Assembly (NCBI RefSeq): GCF_014641655.1
Contig: NZ_BMID01000001.1
Location: 124,001-188,000, forward strand
Direction: 5' to 3'
Length of the DNA stretch: 64,000 bases
Source of the DNA: Pseudoblastomonas marina
GTDB lineage: Bacteria; Pseudomonadota; Alphaproteobacteria; Sphingomonadales; Sphingomonadaceae
The translations under genes were made by a program, and so were the position numbers. Positions within the stretch are counted from its first letter, which is position 1. Each line of letters starts with the position of its first letter. Positions 39,744-49,205 of this stretch are shown piece by piece. The notes beneath the pieces were generated by a model. It was not told where the DNA came from. It saw nothing but the letters and a program-made list of their open reading frames with translations, and did not search any database.

Positions 39744-40538
39744 CTACAACTCGAAATTCTCGCCGAGGTAGAGCCGCCTCACGTTCTCGTCGGCGACGAG
39801 GTCCTCGGGGCTGCCCGCGAACAGGACCTGCCCGCCATAGATGATGCAGGCGCGATCGACGATTTCGAGCGTCTCGCGGACATTGTGATCGGTGATCAGC
39901 ACACCGATCCCGCGCGTCTTCAGGTCGGCGACAAGATCGCGGATGTCGCTGATCGAAAGCGGGTCGATCCCGGCGAAGGGTTCGTCGAGCAGCATGATCG
40001 AGGGCTTGGCCGCGAGCGCACGGGCGATCTCGCAGCGGCGGCGCTCGCCACCCGACAAAGCCATCGCGGCGGAATCGCGCAGCCGGGTAAGCCCGAATTC
40101 TTCGAGCAGCCGCTCGAGCTCGGCGGCGCGCACGTCCTTGTCGGGCTCGACCAGCTCGAGCACGGCACTGATGTTCTGTTCGACCGTCAGCCCACGGAAG
40201 ATCGAGGTTTCCTGCGGCAGGTAACCGAGGCCGAGGATCGCGCGGCGATACATCGGCAGGTTGGTGACGTCGACGCCGTCCATCATGATCCGGCCGGCAT
40301 CGGGTTTGACGAGGCCCATGATCGAATAGAAGCAGGTCGTCTTGCCCGCGCCGTTGGGACCCAGCAGGCCCAGCACCTCGCCCTTGCCGACCGTCAGCGA
40401 GATATCGGACAGCACCTGCTTCTTGTCGTAGCTTTTCGCGATCGACACCACTTCGAGCCCGCCCTGCGGGATCGGCTCGGAGGCGTGAGCTGGCGATACG
40501 TCGTCCGAAGTTTCGGCCGAGGCGGCGGGCATATCCAT
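39744..40538 (-). CDS. lptB: LPS export ABC transporter ATPase LptB
   Basis: A 264-residue ABC ATPase powering LPS transport to the outer membrane with LptFG. Walker A GPNGAGKTTCFYS, Q-loop YLPQETSIFRGLTVEQNI, signature LSGGERRR, Walker B IMLLDEPFAGIDP and H-loop LITDHNVRETL are all present. The chosen ATG at 40538 (MDMPAASAET) adds a disordered Ala/Ser-rich N-terminus to the usual core, so an internal start is possible. It is upstream of rpoN by 58 bases, the usual lptB-rpoN order in proteobacteria. lptA and lptC, usually just upstream, are not here. Confidence 0.93.
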   Translation of the reverse strand: MDMPAASAETSDDVSPAHASEPIPQGGLEVVSIAKSYDKKQVLSDISLTVGKGEVLGLLGPNGAGKTTCFYSIMGLVKPDAGRIMMDGVDVTNLPMYRRAILGLGYLPQETSIFRGLTVEQNISAVLELVEPDKDVRAAELERLLEEFGLTRLRDSAAMALSGGERRRCEIARALAAKPSIMLLDEPFAGIDPLSISDIRDLVADLKTRGIGVLITDHNVRETLEIVDRACIIYGGQVLFAGSPEDLVADENVRRLYLGENFEL

Positions 40539-40718
40539 GATGCCGCCATAGCATTCCGACGCGCGTGATCCACCCCCGCCGGAAACGATTGGCAGACTTC
40601 GTGCATGCCTTGGTCGATCAGGCGCGGCCTTTCGCACCGGGCGGGTGGCGATCGTCCTTGCAGCAGCGCCGCGTTCGTGATTAACTGCGAACTTCGGGAA
40701 CTGGGGAGAGACCGACTG

Positions 40719-41096
40719 ATGGCACAGGCTGCGTACGACGAGGAAACCGAGGCCCGCACCGAGGGCAAGAAGCTCGACTGGCGCAAGCGGATGAGCGACC
40801 ACATCGCCTATGCGCTGATGGTCTATACCGCGCTGCAGATCTTCGTCACCGTCGATGCGATGCAGTCACCGGGCACTTCGATCGCCCCCTATATCGCGCT
40901 GGCCATCCTCGTCGCGCTCGTCATTCCCGCCTGCAAGACCTACGAATCCTGCTGGATGAAGATGAGCGACGAGCAGGCCGCCGACCCGTCCTACGAACCG
41001 CGCTATCGCAAGTCGGTGATCGGGTTGTGGGTCGTCGCGATCGGCCTGCCCTTCTTGCTCGCCGGACTGTTCAAGGCGCTTTACGCGCTGAACTGA
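40719..41096 (+). CDS. three-helix membrane protein of unknown function
   Basis: A 125-residue protein with a charged N-terminus (EETEARTEGKKLDWRKRMSD), then three hydrophobic segments (IAYALMVYTALQIFV, YIALAILVALVIPACK and VIGLWVVAIGLPFLLAGLFKAL). Not recognised. The ATG at 40719 has GGGGAGAG 8 bases upstream. It is followed by the channel gene whose reading frame starts with an overlap, so it is likely an accessory or companion of the mechanosensitive channel; this is inference. Confidence 0.65.
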   Translation: MAQAAYDEETEARTEGKKLDWRKRMSDHIAYALMVYTALQIFVTVDAMQSPGTSIAPYIALAILVALVIPACKTYESCWMKMSDEQAADPSYEPRYRKSVIGLWVVAIGLPFLLAGLFKALYALN

Positions 41097-42496
41097 CCAT
41101 CTCCCACCTGTCGAAATTGCTGATATTTGCGCTGGCGCTCCTGGTGGGCGTCGCCGCGATGCCCGCCACGGCGCTCGTTCCGGGGGCGGCGAGCGAAACC
41201 GCGGCACCCGCGCCGACGCCGACCGCGCAGGCGATCGAAGCCGAGACCGGCGCCTCCGACGACGAGCAGATCGCGCGACGCCTCCGTGGGATCCTCTCGC
41301 AACTGCCGGCTTTCGCCGAGGTCGCGGTTACGGTGAACGAGGGGGTGGTCGCCCTGTCGGGGACAGTGCCCGAGGAAGGCGATATCGCGCGGGCCGAGGA
41401 AATAGCTTCGCGCATCACCGGGGTGGTGACGGTCGAAAACGGGCTCGAACGCGACCTATCGGTCGGACAGGCAGGCGGGGTCCTGACCTCGCTCGAAAGC
41501 AAGCTGGCCGATGCGCGCGCGCTCGCGCCGCTCGGGGGACTCGCACTGGTGGTTGCGATCGCGATCGCGGCGTTCGGATACCTGCTCGCCGGGCTGACCG
41601 GGTTGTGGCGCCGGGTCGCCCCCAATTCCTTCCTCGCCGAACTGATCGCTTCGGCGATCCGCTTCGTGTTCGTGGTGCTCGGCCTGGTGATCGCGCTCGA
41701 CATGCTCGGCGCGGGGGCCTTGCTCGGGGCAGTGCTCGGCGGGGCTGGGGTGATCGGCATCGCGCTGGGTTTCGCCATGCGCGATACGATCGAGAATTAC
41801 GTCGCCTCGTTGATGTTGAGCCTGCGCCAGCCCTTCCGCGCCAACGACCATGTCGTGATCGACGATCTCGAGGGCCGCGTGATCCGCCTGACCAGCCGCG
41901 CGACCGTTCTGATGACGCTCGAGGGCAATCACTTGCGGATTCCCAATTCGACCGTCTTCAAGGCGGTAATCCTGAACTATACGCGCAATCCGCAACGCCG
42001 CTTCGAGTTCAAGCTCGGCATCGATGCCGACGACAATCCCGAGGCGGCGCGCAAGGTCGGCCGGGAGGCGCTCGAGGCGCTGCCCTTCGTGCTCGCGGAT
42101 CCGCCGCCCGAGGTCCGCACGGTCGAAGTCGGCGATTCGAACATCGTGTTGAGCTTCCTCGGCTGGGTCGACCAGGAGGAGAGCGACTGGCACAAGGCCA
42201 GGAGCCGCGCGATCGGTGCGGTCAAGGCGGCGATAGAGGAAGCAGGCTTCGCGCTGCCCGAACCGATTTACCGCCTGCGTTTCGATTCGCGCACCGACCC
42301 GCTGCCTATGGCGCAGGTCGCGGAAGGGTCTGCGGGCAAGCCGCCGCCCGTCCCCAAGGCGGCGACCGTGACCATGAGCGCCGAAGATGCGGACGTCGCG
42401 CCGCAGAACGAGATCGCCGAGCTGGTCGACAAGGAACGCCGGACCGATTCCGAGCAGGCCAAAGACCTGCTCGACGAAGGGCGCCCGGTGGAGTGA
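41093..42496 (+). CDS. BON-domain mechanosensitive channel (MscS family)
   Basis: A 467-residue protein with a signal or membrane anchor at the start (KLLIFALALLVGVAAMPATA), a BON domain at about 50-115 (DDEQIARRLRGIL, EVAVTVNEGVVALSGTV), three membrane helices and an MscS pore/beta domain (GFAMRDTIENYVASLMLSLRQPF, GRVIRLTSRATVLMT). The start is uncertain: CTG at 41093 gives a CTGA overlap with the previous stop; the next candidate in frame is TTG at 41117, which shortens the signal. BON domains bind lipids and are common in periplasmic proteins, so the channel may sense outer-envelope state. It overlaps the next gene as GTGA. Confidence 0.82.
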   Translation: MTISHLSKLLIFALALLVGVAAMPATALVPGAASETAAPAPTPTAQAIEAETGASDDEQIARRLRGILSQLPAFAEVAVTVNEGVVALSGTVPEEGDIARAEEIASRITGVVTVENGLERDLSVGQAGGVLTSLESKLADARALAPLGGLALVVAIAIAAFGYLLAGLTGLWRRVAPNSFLAELIASAIRFVFVVLGLVIALDMLGAGALLGAVLGGAGVIGIALGFAMRDTIENYVASLMLSLRQPFRANDHVVIDDLEGRVIRLTSRATVLMTLEGNHLRIPNSTVFKAVILNYTRNPQRRFEFKLGIDADDNPEAARKVGREALEALPFVLADPPPEVRTVEVGDSNIVLSFLGWVDQEESDWHKARSRAIGAVKAAIEEAGFALPEPIYRLRFDSRTDPLPMAQVAEGSAGKPPPVPKAATVTMSAEDADVAPQNEIAELVDKERRTDSEQAKDLLDEGRPVE

Positions 42497-42942
42497 AGGA
42501 ACCGCAGCGCCCGGCGCAATTGCGGCTCGACGAAGCGATCGACCGGCAGGGGCCCGAACTCGCCGCGATCGGACGCGAGGCGATCACCGCCGCGACCGCC
42601 GCCATGCCGACCGCGAACCGTATCGTCGACAACAGCGACGGTCTGCTGCGGGTGCATTTCGCGCCCGGCGTGGACCTGGCCGCGACGATCGTCACGGTGT
42701 CGTTCCATGCCTTCTGGGTGAGCTACGATTTTCCGCGCGGGGACCGGATGTACGACCTGGACGAGCTGCTGCGCGGCACGCTGGGCTCGATGCGGCACTA
42801 CGTGATCGAGGGCGCGGGCGACGTCCGCGATACCGAGGTCAAGCTGCTGCTGCGCGACGCGATCGACCGCGCCGACCCGCCGCTCAACCCCGAAAACCGC
42901 GCGATGCTGTGCTTCCGCTCCGACCTCGAAGCGGGACGCTAG
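42493..42942 (+). CDS. unrecognised 149-residue protein after MscS
   Basis: A soluble-looking protein with a GTG start overlapping the channel stop (GTGA). No signal peptide or membrane helix. Visible features: an N-terminal helix with QLRLDEAIDRQGPELAA, a central segment DGLLRVHFAPGVDLAATIVTVSFHAFWVSYDFPRGDR (in part: VSYDFPRGDRMYD) and a C-terminal ETEVKLLLRD. I cannot assign a family. Tight coupling suggests a common function with the channel. Its TAG is 1 base from the ppa stop, convergent. Confidence 0.65.
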   Translation: MKEPQRPAQLRLDEAIDRQGPELAAIGREAITAATAAMPTANRIVDNSDGLLRVHFAPGVDLAATIVTVSFHAFWVSYDFPRGDRMYDLDELLRGTLGSMRHYVIEGAGDVRDTEVKLLLRDAIDRADPPLNPENRAMLCFRSDLEAGR

Positions 42943-42943
42943 C

Positions 42944-43474
42944 TCAGCCCTTCGCCCGCTCGATCGCTTCCTTGACGATCTGCTTGGCTTCGGCAGCGTC
43001 GCCCCAATTGCCGACGCGCACCCACTTCTCGGCTTCGAGATCCTTGTAGTGGGTGAAGAAGTGCTCGATCTGCTGGAAGATGATCGAGGGCAGGTCCTTC
43101 GTCTCGGCGACGTCCGAGTAATAGGGGAAGGTCGTATCGATGGGCACGCAGATCAGCTTCTCGTCGCCGCCATGCTCGTCTTCGAGGTTGAGCACGCCGA
43201 TCGGGCGGGCGCGCACCACGCAGCCGGCGATGAAGGGCGAGCGCGCGATCACCAGCGCGTCGAGCGGATCGCCATCGGGCGACAGCGTGTGGGGAATGAA
43301 GCCGTAATTGGCCGGATAACGCATCGGCGTGTGGAGGATGCGGTCGACGAACAGCGCGCCCGAATCCTTGTCGAACTCGTATTTCACCGGTTCGCCGCCG
43401 GTCGGCACTTCGATGATGACGTTGAGGCTTTCGGGCGGATTGTCGCCGGTGGGGATCTTGTCGATGCGCATCAT
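42944..43474 (-). CDS. ppa: inorganic pyrophosphatase
   Basis: A 176-residue family I soluble pyrophosphatase that hydrolyses PPi to two phosphates and so drives biosynthetic reactions. Active-site residues are in the conserved KYEFDKDSG, DRILHTPMRYPANYGFIPHT, the metal-binding DGDPLDALVI, and CVPIDTTFPYYSDV. The start can be at the first or second Met (MMRIDKIP). It converges with the previous gene and is divergent from hisS across 108 bases. Confidence 0.97.
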   Translation of the reverse strand: MMRIDKIPTGDNPPESLNVIIEVPTGGEPVKYEFDKDSGALFVDRILHTPMRYPANYGFIPHTLSPDGDPLDALVIARSPFIAGCVVRARPIGVLNLEDEHGGDEKLICVPIDTTFPYYSDVAETKDLPSIIFQQIEHFFTHYKDLEAEKWVRVGNWGDAAEAKQIVKEAIERAKG

Positions 43475-43582
43475 GCGTCCTTGCTGAAAATGTTCGGTCC
43501 CCCTCCCCAGAAAGACTTGGCGGGCCGATAGCGAAGGGCGGAGGATTGCGGAAGGGGGCAGTTCGCCTTAATCGCGCGACCC

Positions 43583-44827
43583 ATGCCAAAAACGCCACAA
43601 GCCATCCGCGGGACGCAGGACATCTTCGGAGCCGATGCCGAGGCCTTCGCCTTCGTGGTCGAGACCTTCGAGCGCGTGCGCAGGCTCTACCGCTTCCGCC
43701 GGGCCGAAATGCCGGTGTTCGAAAAGACCGAGGTGTTCGCCCGTTCGATCGGAGAGACCACCGATATCGTATCGAAGGAAATGTATTCGTTCGAGGATCG
43801 CGGCGGCGAATCGCTGACCTTGCGCCCCGAATTCACCGCGGGCATCGCCCGCGCCTTTCTTTCGAACGGCTGGCAGCAGCACGCGCCGCTGAAGCTCGCC
43901 ACGCACGGCCCGCTGTTCCGTTACGAGCGCCCGCAGAAGGGCCGCTATCGCCAGTTCCACCAGATCGATGCCGAGATCATCGGCGCGGCCGAACCGCAGG
44001 CCGATGTCGAACTGCTGGCGATGGCCGACCAGCTCTTGAAGGAACTCGGCATTGAGGGCGTGACGCTGCACCTCAACACGCTCGGCGACGGCGACAGCCG
44101 CGAAGCCTGGCGCGCCGCGCTGGTGGAGCATTTCCGTGCGGTGAAGGACGAGTTGAGCGAGGATTCGCAGGAGCGGCTCGAAAAGAACCCGCTGCGCATC
44201 CTCGACAGCAAGGATCGCCGCGATCGGCAATTCGTCGCCGATGCGCCGAAGATCGACCAGTTCCTGTCCGACGATGCGCGCGCCTTCTTCGACGCGGTCA
44301 CCGCCGGGCTCGACGCGGCGGGCGTGAAGTGGACGCGCGCCGAAAGCCTCGTGCGCGGGCTCGATTATTACCGCCACACCGCGTTCGAATTCATTCCCGA
44401 CGAGGGCAGCGAGGCGGCCGGAAGGCTCGGCAGCCAGAGCACGATCCTCGGCGGCGGTCGCTATGACGGGCTGATGGAAAGCCTCGGCGGCGCGCCAACG
44501 CCCGCGGTCGGCTGGGCCGCGGGGATCGAGCGATTGGCGATGCTGGTGGGGGAGAAGATCGAGCCCATGACGGATGCTATCGTCGTCGTGGAAAATGATG
44601 AGAAACTTGCGGAAGCCGTGAAGATGGTCGCCGCAATGAGAAAGGCACATTTCTCGGCAGAGCTATTTGCGGCGGGTTCGCCCAGGAAACGCTTTGACAA
44701 AGCCAAGAAACTTCCGTCGCACGCCTTGGTTTCTTTCACGGTGACTGAGGGCGGCTCGCCGGTGAGAATCATGGGTAACGGCAGCGAGCGGGCAACTGCC
44801 GTCGAGAACTTCGTTTTGTCGATTTGA
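43583..44827 (+). CDS. hisS: histidyl-tRNA synthetase
   Basis: A 414-residue class II synthetase, charging tRNA(His). The catalytic core is well conserved: [10 protein letters not shown] at the start, motif 2 [23 protein letters not shown], histidine-binding [15 protein letters not shown] and motif 3 [15 protein letters not shown]. The C-terminal anticodon domain (from about 44571) is present but divergent ([14 protein letters not shown], then [17 protein letters not shown]) and its DNA drops to about 56% GC from over 70% just before. This suggests recombination with a foreign allele or relaxed codon selection. The stop is TGATG, overlapping the prfA ATG by 1 base. Confidence 0.95.
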   Translation: MPKTPQAIRGTQDIFGADAEAFAFVVETFERVRRLYRFRRAEMPVFEKTEVFARSIGETTDIVSKEMYSFEDRGGESLTLRPEFTAGIARAFLSNGWQQHAPLKLATHGPLFRYERPQKGRYRQFHQIDAEIIGAAEPQADVELLAMADQLLKELGIEGVTLHLNTLGDGDSREAWRAALVEHFRAVKDELSEDSQERLEKNPLRILDSKDRRDRQFVADAPKIDQFLSDDARAFFDAVTAGLDAAGVKWTRAESLVRGLDYYRHTAFEFIPDEGSEAAGRLGSQSTILGGGRYDGLMESLGGAPTPAVGWAAGIERLAMLVGEKIEPMTDAIVVVENDEKLAEAVKMVAAMRKAHFSAELFAAGSPRKRFDKAKKLPSHALVSFTVTEGGSPVRIMGNGSERATAVENFVLSI

Positions 44828-45894
44828 TGACCATCCCCGCCGAACGCCTCGACCAGATTGCCAATCGCTTCGCCGAGCTCGAAGCGCGGATGGCCTCGGG
44901 CACGCTCGAGGGCGAGGCTTTCGTGCAGGCGAGCCGCGACTATGCCGAGCTCGAACCGGTGGCCAAGATAGCCAACGAGGTAAAGGCGATGCGCGCCGAG
45001 ATCGCCGAGCTGTCCGAGCTCGTCTCCGATCCCGAAATGAAGGCGCTCGCCGAAGAGGAGCTGGTCGAACTCAAGGCAAAGCTGCCCGAGGCCGAACGCC
45101 GGCTCGCCGCGGCCATGCTGCCGCGCGACAGCGCCGATGCGAAGCCCGCCATGCTCGAAATCCGCGCCGGGACGGGCGGCGACGAGGCCGCGCTGTTCGC
45201 GGGCGATCTCTACCGCATGTACGAAGGCTATGCCGCCGAACGCGGCTGGAAGGTCGAGCCGGTCTCGATCAGCGCGTCGGACGTCGGCGGCTACAAGGAA
45301 ATCATCGCCAACGTGAAGGGCACCGGCGTTTTCGCCAAGCTCAAGTTCGAGAGCGGCGTGCACCGGGTCCAGCGCGTGCCGGTGACCGAGAGCGGCGGGC
45401 GCATCCACACCTCCGCGGCGACCGTCGCGGTGCTGCCCGAGGCCGACGACGTCGACGTGCAGATCGACCCGACCGACCTCAAGATCGATACCTATCGCGC
45501 CAGCGGCGCGGGCGGCCAGCACGTCAACACCACCGACAGCGCAATCCGGATCACCCACCTGCCCACCGATACGGTGGTGACCTGCCAGGACGGGCGCAGC
45601 CAGCACAAGAATCGCGAGAAGGCGATGCAGGTCCTGCGCGCGCGGCTGTTCGAGAAGCAGCGCGATGCGCTCGAGGGGGCCGAGGCCGAGGCGCGCAAGG
45701 CGATGGTCGGCTCGGGCGACCGCTCCGAACGCATCCGCACCTACAATTTCCCGCAGGGCCGCGTGACCGATCACCGCATCGGGCTGACGCTGCAGAAGCT
45801 GCCGCAGATCCTCGAAGGGCCCGGGCTCGGCGAAGTGATCGACACCCTGATCGCCGAGGACGAAGCCAAGCGCCTCGCCGCGATGGAGGAATGA
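44827..45894 (+). CDS. prfA: peptide chain release factor 1
   Basis: A 355-residue RF1 that reads UAA and UAG and triggers peptide release. GGQ is at about 229-231 ([13 protein letters not shown]) and a P-x-T-like anticodon loop lies near RIHTSAATV. The length is normal. The ATG at 44827 overlaps the hisS stop by one base (TGATG); a TTG one codon earlier is in frame. The prfA-prmC pair is the standard order, with prmC overlapping as ATGA, so PrmC methylates the GGQ Gln of its own neighbour. Confidence 0.96.
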   Translation: MTIPAERLDQIANRFAELEARMASGTLEGEAFVQASRDYAELEPVAKIANEVKAMRAEIAELSELVSDPEMKALAEEELVELKAKLPEAERRLAAAMLPRDSADAKPAMLEIRAGTGGDEAALFAGDLYRMYEGYAAERGWKVEPVSISASDVGGYKEIIANVKGTGVFAKLKFESGVHRVQRVPVTESGGRIHTSAATVAVLPEADDVDVQIDPTDLKIDTYRASGAGGQHVNTTDSAIRITHLPTDTVVTCQDGRSQHKNREKAMQVLRARLFEKQRDALEGAEAEARKAMVGSGDRSERIRTYNFPQGRVTDHRIGLTLQKLPQILEGPGLGEVIDTLIAEDEAKRLAAMEE

Positions 45895-46721
45895 CCGTCG
45901 GCGAAGCCCTGCGCGCCGCGGCGGATCACCTGTCCGCCACTAGCGACAGCGCGCGGCTCGACGCCGAATTGCTGATGGCGCATGCGCTCGATTGCTCGCG
46001 CTCGGACATGCTGCTCCGGCATCAGCGCGATCCGGCACCGGTGGGCTTCGAGGCGCTGGTCGATCGCCGCGCCCGGCACGAGCCGATCGCCTACATTACC
46101 GGCGAGCAGGAATTCTACGGGCGTTGCTTCGCGGTACGACCGGGCGTTCTGATCCCTCGCGGCGACAGCGAAACGCTGGTGCGCGCCGCACTTGAATCCT
46201 GTTCGTCGCTGCGCCGGGTGCTCGACCTCGGAACGGGCAGCGGTGCGCTCTTGCTGACCCTGCTTTCGGAGCGCCCCGCGGCAGCGGGCGTCGGGATCGA
46301 TGCTTCGTCCCGGGCGATCGAAACCGCGACCGAGAATGCACGGGCGCTCGATCTGGCGAACGACTGGCGGTTCGAACGGCGCAGCTGGCTCGACCACGGC
46401 TGGCAAGACGATCTCGGGCGGTTCGACCTGGTGGTGTGCAACCCGCCCTATGTCGAGGCCGATGCCTTGCTCGATGCCGATGTGCACGATTACGAGCCCG
46501 GCGAGGCGCTGTTCGCCGGCCCCGAAGGCCTCGATGACTACCGCGTCTTGATCCCGAAATTGCCCGAACTGCTTGCCGAAAACGGTGTCGCAATCTTCGA
46601 AATCGGCCACCAACAGGCCGAATCGGTGGCGCAGATCGCCTCCGAGGCCGGGTTCTCGAGCGAATTGCGGCGTGATCTCGCGGGGCGGCCACGCGCACTT
46701 ATCCTTCGCCCGAAACCATAG
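45891..46721 (+). CDS. prmC: release-factor glutamine methyltransferase
   Basis: A 276-residue SAM-dependent methyltransferase that methylates the Gln of the GGQ motif in RF1 and RF2. Domains: an N-terminal helical substrate-binding domain, then a Rossmann MTase fold with [11 protein letters not shown] (SAM motif I) and [10 protein letters not shown] (residues 184-187 NPPY). The [12 protein letters not shown] motif precedes the fold. Coupled to prfA by ATGA. The 216-base space that follows before DUF4167 has no gene but a structured leader. Confidence 0.96.
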   Translation: MTVGEALRAAADHLSATSDSARLDAELLMAHALDCSRSDMLLRHQRDPAPVGFEALVDRRARHEPIAYITGEQEFYGRCFAVRPGVLIPRGDSETLVRAALESCSSLRRVLDLGTGSGALLLTLLSERPAAAGVGIDASSRAIETATENARALDLANDWRFERRSWLDHGWQDDLGRFDLVVCNPPYVEADALLDADVHDYEPGEALFAGPEGLDDYRVLIPKLPELLAENGVAIFEIGHQQAESVAQIASEAGFSSELRRDLAGRPRALILRPKP

Positions 46722-46937
46722 GGGGCTTGGCAAGGCGTCCTACAACCGCTACCTCTGGAGTTGCTCCGGCGGGAACCAGAGGGTTCGCCGGAGACAAGTC
46801 CCAGACCAGACCGGATACCAGCGCGCCGCTCGTCGACGTGCAGGAACCGGAAAGGATACCGGGATTGGCCCCGCGCGAAGAGCGTGCGGAGGAGGGATAC
46901 CGCCGCGTATGACGGCGTCACAAAGGAACACGAATCC
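46722..46937 (+). promoter_or_regulatory. structured leader of the DUF4167 gene
   Basis: The 216 bases between prmC and DUF4167 show two interleaved perfect inverted repeats: CCTCTGG (46752-46758) with CCAGAGG (46776-46782), and CTCCGGCG (46764-46771) with CGCCGGAG (46786-46793). Their arm order A1-B1-A2-B2 makes them an H-type pseudoknot or two mutually exclusive hairpins. Downstream, GGATACC occurs at 46813, 46854 and 46895, exactly 41 bases apart. The ribosome site AAAGGAA (46922-46928) lies close behind. An open frame crosses the region but has no family likeness, so I treat it as untranslated. Possible cis-regulatory RNA. Confidence 0.5.
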
Positions 46938-47576
46938 TTGAGCAACAATCGTGGTAACAACCGTCGTCGCGGTCGCGGCGGCAACAACCGGTCGCAGGGC
47001 AATCAGTTTCCGAACCGGATCGACAGTCGCGCGCGCGGCAACGCACCCCAGCTTCTCGACAAGTACAAGAAGCTGGCGAACGACGCGCAGATGAACGGCG
47101 ATCGGGTGCAGGCGGAATACTACCTGCAATTCGCCGATCACTATTTCCGCGTCATCGCCGACAACAAGGCCCGGCAGGACGAACAACGCGCCAAGCGCGA
47201 CGACAATCGCGGTGGCAAGCACGGCTCCGACGATGACGACGACGATCGCCGGGACGATCACGACAACGACGGTCGCGACGATCGCCCGAAGAAGCCGCGC
47301 CGCTCGCGCAAGAACGAAGGGCAGGAAGCCACCCAGGGGCGCGAACAGAACGAAGGTTCCGATGCCGACGGCGAGGAAAACCCCTTCGTGACCAAGCGCA
47401 AGCCGGCCAAGGCGAAGGCCAACGGCAAGGCGAAGCCGGCCAAGGACAACGGCCCCCACGGGCTCGATCCCAGCGCGCTGCCGCCCGCTATCGGCGACGA
47501 CGCGGACGAGGCGCCCAAGCCGCGTCGCCGAACCCGTCGCGCCGCCAGCGAAGACGGCGAAGAAGCCGCTGCCTAG
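46938..47576 (+). CDS. DUF4167 protein, putative RNA-binding
   Basis: A 212-residue protein starting from TTG at 46938 (read as MSNNRGNNRRRGRGG). A Gly/Asn/Arg-rich RGG-like N-terminus is followed by the conserved DUF4167 core NAPQLLDKYKKLANDAQMNGDRVQAEYY (seen in part, for instance QLLDKYKKLANDAQ) and LQFADHYFRVIAD, then a long low-complexity tail of Asp/Arg/Lys blocks and an Ala-rich end. The family is specific to alphaproteobacteria and of unknown function; the RG-rich and basic character implies RNA or nucleoid binding. The TTG has AAAGGAA 10 bases upstream. No ATG fits. The 216-base leader may be an autoregulatory target. Confidence 0.85.
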   Translation: MSNNRGNNRRRGRGGNNRSQGNQFPNRIDSRARGNAPQLLDKYKKLANDAQMNGDRVQAEYYLQFADHYFRVIADNKARQDEQRAKRDDNRGGKHGSDDDDDDRRDDHDNDGRDDRPKKPRRSRKNEGQEATQGREQNEGSDADGEENPFVTKRKPAKAKANGKAKPAKDNGPHGLDPSALPPAIGDDADEAPKPRRRTRRAASEDGEEAAA

Positions 47577-47586
47577 GAATTGACGG

Positions 47587-49194
47587 GTGGGCTCGCTCGA
47601 CAGGCGCGCCCGCACCGGCGCGAACGCGATCGGTCGCTGGCTCGTCGCTCACCCGCGATTGAGCGCGCTGGCGGCCGGGCCGCTCGCCGCGCTCGGCTTC
47701 TCCCCTTACAATTTGTGGCCGCTGGCGCTCGCGGCGCTGGCGCTGTTCGTGGCGCTGGTCGCCCACGCACCGAACGGGAAGTCCGCCGCCTGGCGTGGCT
47801 GGATGTTCGGGTTCGGCCATTTCACGCTCGGCAATAGCTGGATCGCGGTCGCCTTCGGCTACCAGGCGAACATGCCTGCCTGGCTCGGCTCGATCGCGGT
47901 TTTGCTACTCGCGGTTTATCTCGCCGTATTTCCTGCGCTTGCCGCGCTTGCCGGCTGGTGGCTGGCGGGCCGGGCGCGCACCGGCTGGGTGATGGTTCCC
48001 GCATTGGCGGGAGGCTGGATCGTCGCCGAATGGCTGCGCAGCTGGGCTTTTACCGGCTATGCCTGGAACCCGCTCGCGATGATCGCACTCGGGCCGTTCG
48101 AACGACCGGGGCTCGCCGCGATCGCGCAGTTCACCGGGACCTATGCGCTGTCGGGCATGGTGATCGGATTGGGCGGTTGCTGGTGGCTGGCGGCGCGCTG
48201 GCGCGAACGGCGCGGACTCGCGATAGCGCTCGCGCTGCTGCCGGTGTTGGCGCTGCTCGTCCCGCGCCCGTTGGGAGAGCCGCGCGAAGGGACGCTGCGT
48301 TACACGCTCGTCCAGCCCGATATCCGCCAGGAAAAGCTCAACGAGCGCGAGTATTTCGAAGAGAATTTCGCGCGCACCGCGGCGCTTTCGCGCCCGCGCG
48401 ACGATGAGCCGCGGCTGGTGCTGTGGCCCGAATCGGGCATCCAGGACTTCCTGCGCGAAGGCTATCCCTTCCGCTACTACCTGCGCTTCAACTACCTCGC
48501 CGACCCGCTCGCCTCGAAGCGCCGGATCGCACGCACGATCGGCGCCAACGCGCTGTTGCTGAGCGGTACGCAGGATCTCGAATTCGAGGATGGCGCGCTC
48601 GCCGGGGCGCGCAATTCCGTTACCGCGATCGACGGCAGCGGGCAGATCCGCGCGAGCTACAACAAGGCGCACCTCGTCCCCTACGGCGAATACCTTCCGA
48701 TGCGCGACGTGCTGGAGCCGCTCGGGCTCTCGCGGCTGGTGCCGGGCGCGGTGGACTTTTTCCCCGGACCGGGGCCGCGCACGCTCGAGCTCGGCGAATA
48801 CGGTCGCGCGGGCGTGCAGGTCTGCTACGAGATCGTGTTCAGCGGACAGGTGGTCGATCGTTCGGACCGGCCCGATTACATCTTCAACCCTTCGAACGAC
48901 GGCTGGTTCGGCCCATCGGGACCGCCGCAGCATCTCGCGCAGGCGCGGATGCGCGCGATCGAGGAAGGCCTGCCGGTGCTGCGCTCGACGACCACCGGGA
49001 TCAGCGCGGTGATCGACGCGCGGGGCGTGGTGCGCGAATACATCCCGCGCCACAGCGCGGAGCGGCGCGATGGGTTCGTCCCACCCGCCCACGCGCCGAC
49101 CTTGTTCGCGCGGCTGGGGAATTGGCTGGCGATGGTGTGGGCGGTGCTATTTTGCGTGATTGCGCTGGTTGCCAGCCGCCGCGCGCGGGGCTAA
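47587..49194 (+). CDS. lnt: apolipoprotein N-acyltransferase
   Basis: A 535-residue Lnt that adds the third acyl chain to lipoproteins in the inner membrane. It has an N-terminal multi-helix membrane part ([20 protein letters not shown]) and a periplasmic nitrilase-like domain with the Glu-Lys-Cys triad: Glu in [10 protein letters not shown], Lys in [14 protein letters not shown] and Cys in [14 protein letters not shown] start (47587) follows 10 bases after the DUF4167 stop. It should act on the lipoproteins predicted in this window (for example MsrA and the proteins at 52314, 52858 and 63671). Confidence 0.96.
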   Translation: MGSLDRRARTGANAIGRWLVAHPRLSALAAGPLAALGFSPYNLWPLALAALALFVALVAHAPNGKSAAWRGWMFGFGHFTLGNSWIAVAFGYQANMPAWLGSIAVLLLAVYLAVFPALAALAGWWLAGRARTGWVMVPALAGGWIVAEWLRSWAFTGYAWNPLAMIALGPFERPGLAAIAQFTGTYALSGMVIGLGGCWWLAARWRERRGLAIALALLPVLALLVPRPLGEPREGTLRYTLVQPDIRQEKLNEREYFEENFARTAALSRPRDDEPRLVLWPESGIQDFLREGYPFRYYLRFNYLADPLASKRRIARTIGANALLLSGTQDLEFEDGALAGARNSVTAIDGSGQIRASYNKAHLVPYGEYLPMRDVLEPLGLSRLVPGAVDFFPGPGPRTLELGEYGRAGVQVCYEIVFSGQVVDRSDRPDYIFNPSNDGWFGPSGPPQHLAQARMRAIEEGLPVLRSTTTGISAVIDARGVVREYIPRHSAERRDGFVPPAHAPTLFARLGNWLAMVWAVLFCVIALVASRRARG

Positions 49195-49205
49195 CACGCG
49201 CCCCA

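Noticed and set aside
46727-46755. Promoter TTGGCA-N17-TACCTC inside the DUF4167 leader
   Set aside because: The -10 matches at only two positions and overlaps stem A; the leader is as likely part of the prmC transcript.
46761-46937. 59-codon upstream extension of the DUF4167 frame
   Set aside because: The extension lacks family similarity; the TTG at 46938 matches the usual MNNR-like start and has a ribosome site, and the region holds inverted repeats and non-coding spacing.
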